Made by a program: the position numbers and the translations under genes
Source of the DNA: Pelargonium cotyledonis
Lineage: Eukaryota > Streptophyta > Magnoliopsida > Geraniales > Geraniaceae
DNA length: 21,197 bases
Direction of reading: 5' to 3'
NCBI GenBank assembly: GCA_036897625.1
Contig: JAYMTA010001207.1
Span: 1 to 21,197 of the forward strand
In this document: positions 20,001 to 21,197 of the stretch, piece by piece
How positions within the stretch are numbered: position 1 is the stretch's first letter
Layout: each line of letters begins with the position of its first letter
Notes under the pieces: model-generated
Database searches by the model: none
The model's input: only the letters and a program-made list of their open reading frames with translations
Told to the model about the DNA's origin: nothing

Positions 20001-21197
20001 ACATAAGGAATGCTTACATTATGAGAATTTTCAATATGACAAACTATACAGTTTGACCACTTTCTGAGACAATCAGACAATGTACAGAAATAGTTTCCAT
20101 ATCAGCATTTAGCAGCCTTTGAATTGGAATTTGTATTTATGAATCTCTGTTTGGTTACATTATTTTTTAACCAAATAAAAGTGTAAGATCCTAATATTCA
20201 TTAACAAAGTAACCTGCACCAGTTAAGCTTTGTACAGCATAAGAATTTGATTAAGAGGATATTGAAGATTACTAATGATAGTCGTAGGCTGTCCATGGAT
20301 CAGCTTTTCCAAATAGTTCCGCTCTTTGTATAATCAAGACTTATGTGAGCCATTGCAACACATGTCAAGAGCTAATTTTGGACAGCTACTAGCATACCCC
20401 AACTATATTCCCAAGTCTTTGTCTTTGTATAGTTTAACACTTACGTGAGTCATAGCGACACGTACCCAGAGCTTACTTGTGTACAGTGTACAGCTGCTAC
20501 TACTAGCATTTATCAACTAGATCCCAATCGCACGCGCAAAAAGATTCCAAAGCATAGTATTCATCGTGAATAAATAAATAAATAAATCAATTTTTCTGTG
20601 ATTGAATTGCTTCTGCAGCTACCTTAGAATGAAAAACGACTAGCATTTCTTCCAAGTGAGAAAACAATCAAGAAAAGGCACCAACGAATCTATGGAGTAA
20701 CTAAAAGCCATTACATATATTCTCTAGTGAGTCATTCCAGTTCCCTTGACACCCTTCTCCAATCCTCCAATAAATAATAAATCCACTTCCTCAGAGTTTT
20801 GTCTCAAATTTTTAAAGTCATCAATTTGCTAACAAGAGTTCAAGCAATCAACTTAACAAGGTAAAAAGAAAAAGAAACTAACAAATCATCAAAGAACATG
20901 CTCACTGCTCTTTAAACTTTTTTTTTTTTTTTTTTTGAAAATCACTGCTCTTTAAACTTCAATTCAAATAGTGATAAAGATAACCCAGAAAGAACACAAA
21001 TTTTCCTTAACTCACTGAACATCAGGTCATTAACTTCATTCACAATCAATTTCAGAATTGCAACCAAATTGACTAAAAAATTCTTCTCCTTCTTCACATT
21101 TCCACTTTCCAAGCAACCAAACAGCAAATTTAAAGAATACCGAAACAAATTTCTCAACCAACAGAAACTAAAAACTAACCTCAGGACCGGCCACGGT
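17057..21197 (-). CDS. RE/RER1: RETICULATA / RETICULATA-RELATED family protein (DUF3411), 5' partial
   Basis: Exons: 21180-21197 (partial, continues off the window), 19750-19914, 19529-19621, 19341-19456, 18431-18529, 18029-18334, 17769-17933, 17057-17354. They give 419 residues plus TAG, with every junction GT-AG and in phase. The order is a Gly/Asp-rich acidic linker (DDDGDDDDYYDDFDDGDE), then the DUF3411 domain: FRQAYEM, ARPTATRLFSRALPQG, DPTFLYKLLLEQATTIGC, ALINVLTVSACNAFAVWSL, SYGNTFRFDLQNTLQKLPNN, EKSYPLREFD, AGLAAGAVQGGL, SNALGYGSFLGFYANLRYQ, HFDVIGVGLFFSTALR, NVQLGEKSRLAWLG. The C-terminus is basic (KQRRKRIVRKKV). Several hydrophobic segments fit an integral membrane protein. Family knowledge: RE/RER proteins are plastid envelope proteins needed for normal mesophyll development; mutants have reticulate leaves. 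The transit peptide is expected upstream of the window. RE and RER1 cannot be told apart here. Confidence 0.93.
18583..18629 (-). mobile_element. Tiny oligo(A) retroposition scar in RETICULATA-type intron 5-end region (before exon 5)
   Basis: Two perfect 16-bp copies of ATGTATGTCATTCAAT (18583-18598 and 18614-18629) flank a 15-bp insert reading AATTTTTTTTGAAAG. On the minus strand the insert reads CTTTCAAAAAAAATT, an A-run with a few bases before it. Target duplication plus A-run is what an almost completely 5'-truncated LINE or SINE insertion leaves. It lies in the intron upstream of exon 5, on the same strand as the gene. Confidence 0.6.
19063..19201. repeat. Near-identical 21-bp direct repeats flanking 97 bp
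   Basis: TAAAGATAGAAG-Y-AGAAAGTT occurs at 19063-19083 and 19181-19201 with one difference (T/C). The 97 bp between contain a second GTTTTGACTGTTT, echoing the one that overlaps the first copy. It could be an old short insertion with target duplication, or local duplication. It lies in the intron between exons 4 and 5 of the RETICULATA-type gene. Confidence 0.55.
20324..20511. repeat. Diverged tandem duplication in RETICULATA-type intron 1
   Basis: About 20324-20397 and 20422-20511 align in order: TTTGTATA, ACTTAYGTGAGYCAT, ACACRT, AGAGCT, GGACAGC/TGTACAGC and TACTAGCAT. The second copy has extra bases in its middle. Both lie in the 1265-bp intron 1 (19915-21179). No coding content. Confidence 0.55.
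20567..20586. repeat. Short AAAT microsatellite
   Basis: About four AAAT units near 20570-20586 in RETICULATA-type intron 1, a simple repeat. Confidence 0.7.
20902..20959 (-). mobile_element. Tiny poly(A) retroposition scar in RETICULATA-type intron 1
   Basis: Two perfect 18-bp copies of TCACTGCTCTTTAAACTT (20902-20919 and 20942-20959) flank a 22-bp insert of 17 T followed by GAAAA. Read on the minus strand this is TTTTC then A17: a poly(A) tail with five bases of element, bounded by a target-site duplication of LINE/SINE length. The residual end resembles that of the scar at 18583-18629. Confidence 0.7.

Noticed and set aside
1-21197. CRISPR arrays, operons, tRNA or rRNA genes
   Set aside because: None seen. 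The window is a plant nuclear region; the only regular arrays are the MULE 20-mer block, which has no spacers, and microsatellites.

Overview
This is a nuclear DNA window from a flowering plant, most likely a eudicot. The evidence is multi-exon genes with GT-AG introns, AT-rich introns and spacers, plastid protein families known only from plants and algae, a plant-type LINE 3' end, and a small Mutator-like transposon. I cannot name the species from sequence alone. All exon models below were joined by hand from splice sites, reading phase and family resemblance; each gives one continuous frame.

Layout. Positions 1-331 hold the 3' end of a LINE (RNase H-like domain plus A-run). Positions 332-1341 have no recognisable gene. 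Positions 1342-7512 hold a tandem cluster of three fibrillin (plastid-lipid-associated protein, FBN3/PAP4-5 type) copies, all on the minus strand. Copy A (1342-2580) is a fragmentary pseudogene, copy B (2738-4742) an intact six-exon gene of 236 codons, and copy C (5351-7512) an intact six-exon gene of 246 codons. Copy A derives from copy B and carries a 750-bp non-autonomous Mutator-like element (1635-2384) in its old intron 1. The matching site in intron 1 of copy B is still empty, so the 9-bp target duplication can be read within the window.

Positions 7513-7977 form a short head-to-head promoter with three G-boxes and TGGGCC-type motifs. It lies between copy C and an 11-exon plus-strand gene (7978-14146, 826 codons) of the plant DUF639 family, whose molecular role is unknown to me. 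A 1.1-kb spacer follows. Next is a minus-strand thaumatin-like protein gene (15230-16408, 287 codons) with 16 conserved cysteines and a hydrophobic, probably GPI-directing, tail encoded by its last exon. The right end (17057-21197, minus strand) is a RETICULATA/RETICULATA-RELATED (DUF3411) gene; its first exon runs off the window.

Fibrillins (plastid lipid and plastoglobule biology) and RETICULATA proteins (plastid envelope, leaf mesophyll development) both act in the plastid. The thaumatin-like protein belongs to the secretory pathway and defence. Nothing suggests the genes work as one unit, and I did not find a new biological system. The points most worth checking are the transposon with its internal empty-site control and 13-unit tandem repeat, a splice/stop switch in the thaumatin-like gene, two tiny oligo(A) retroposition scars in RETICULATA introns, and the G-box-rich shared promoter.
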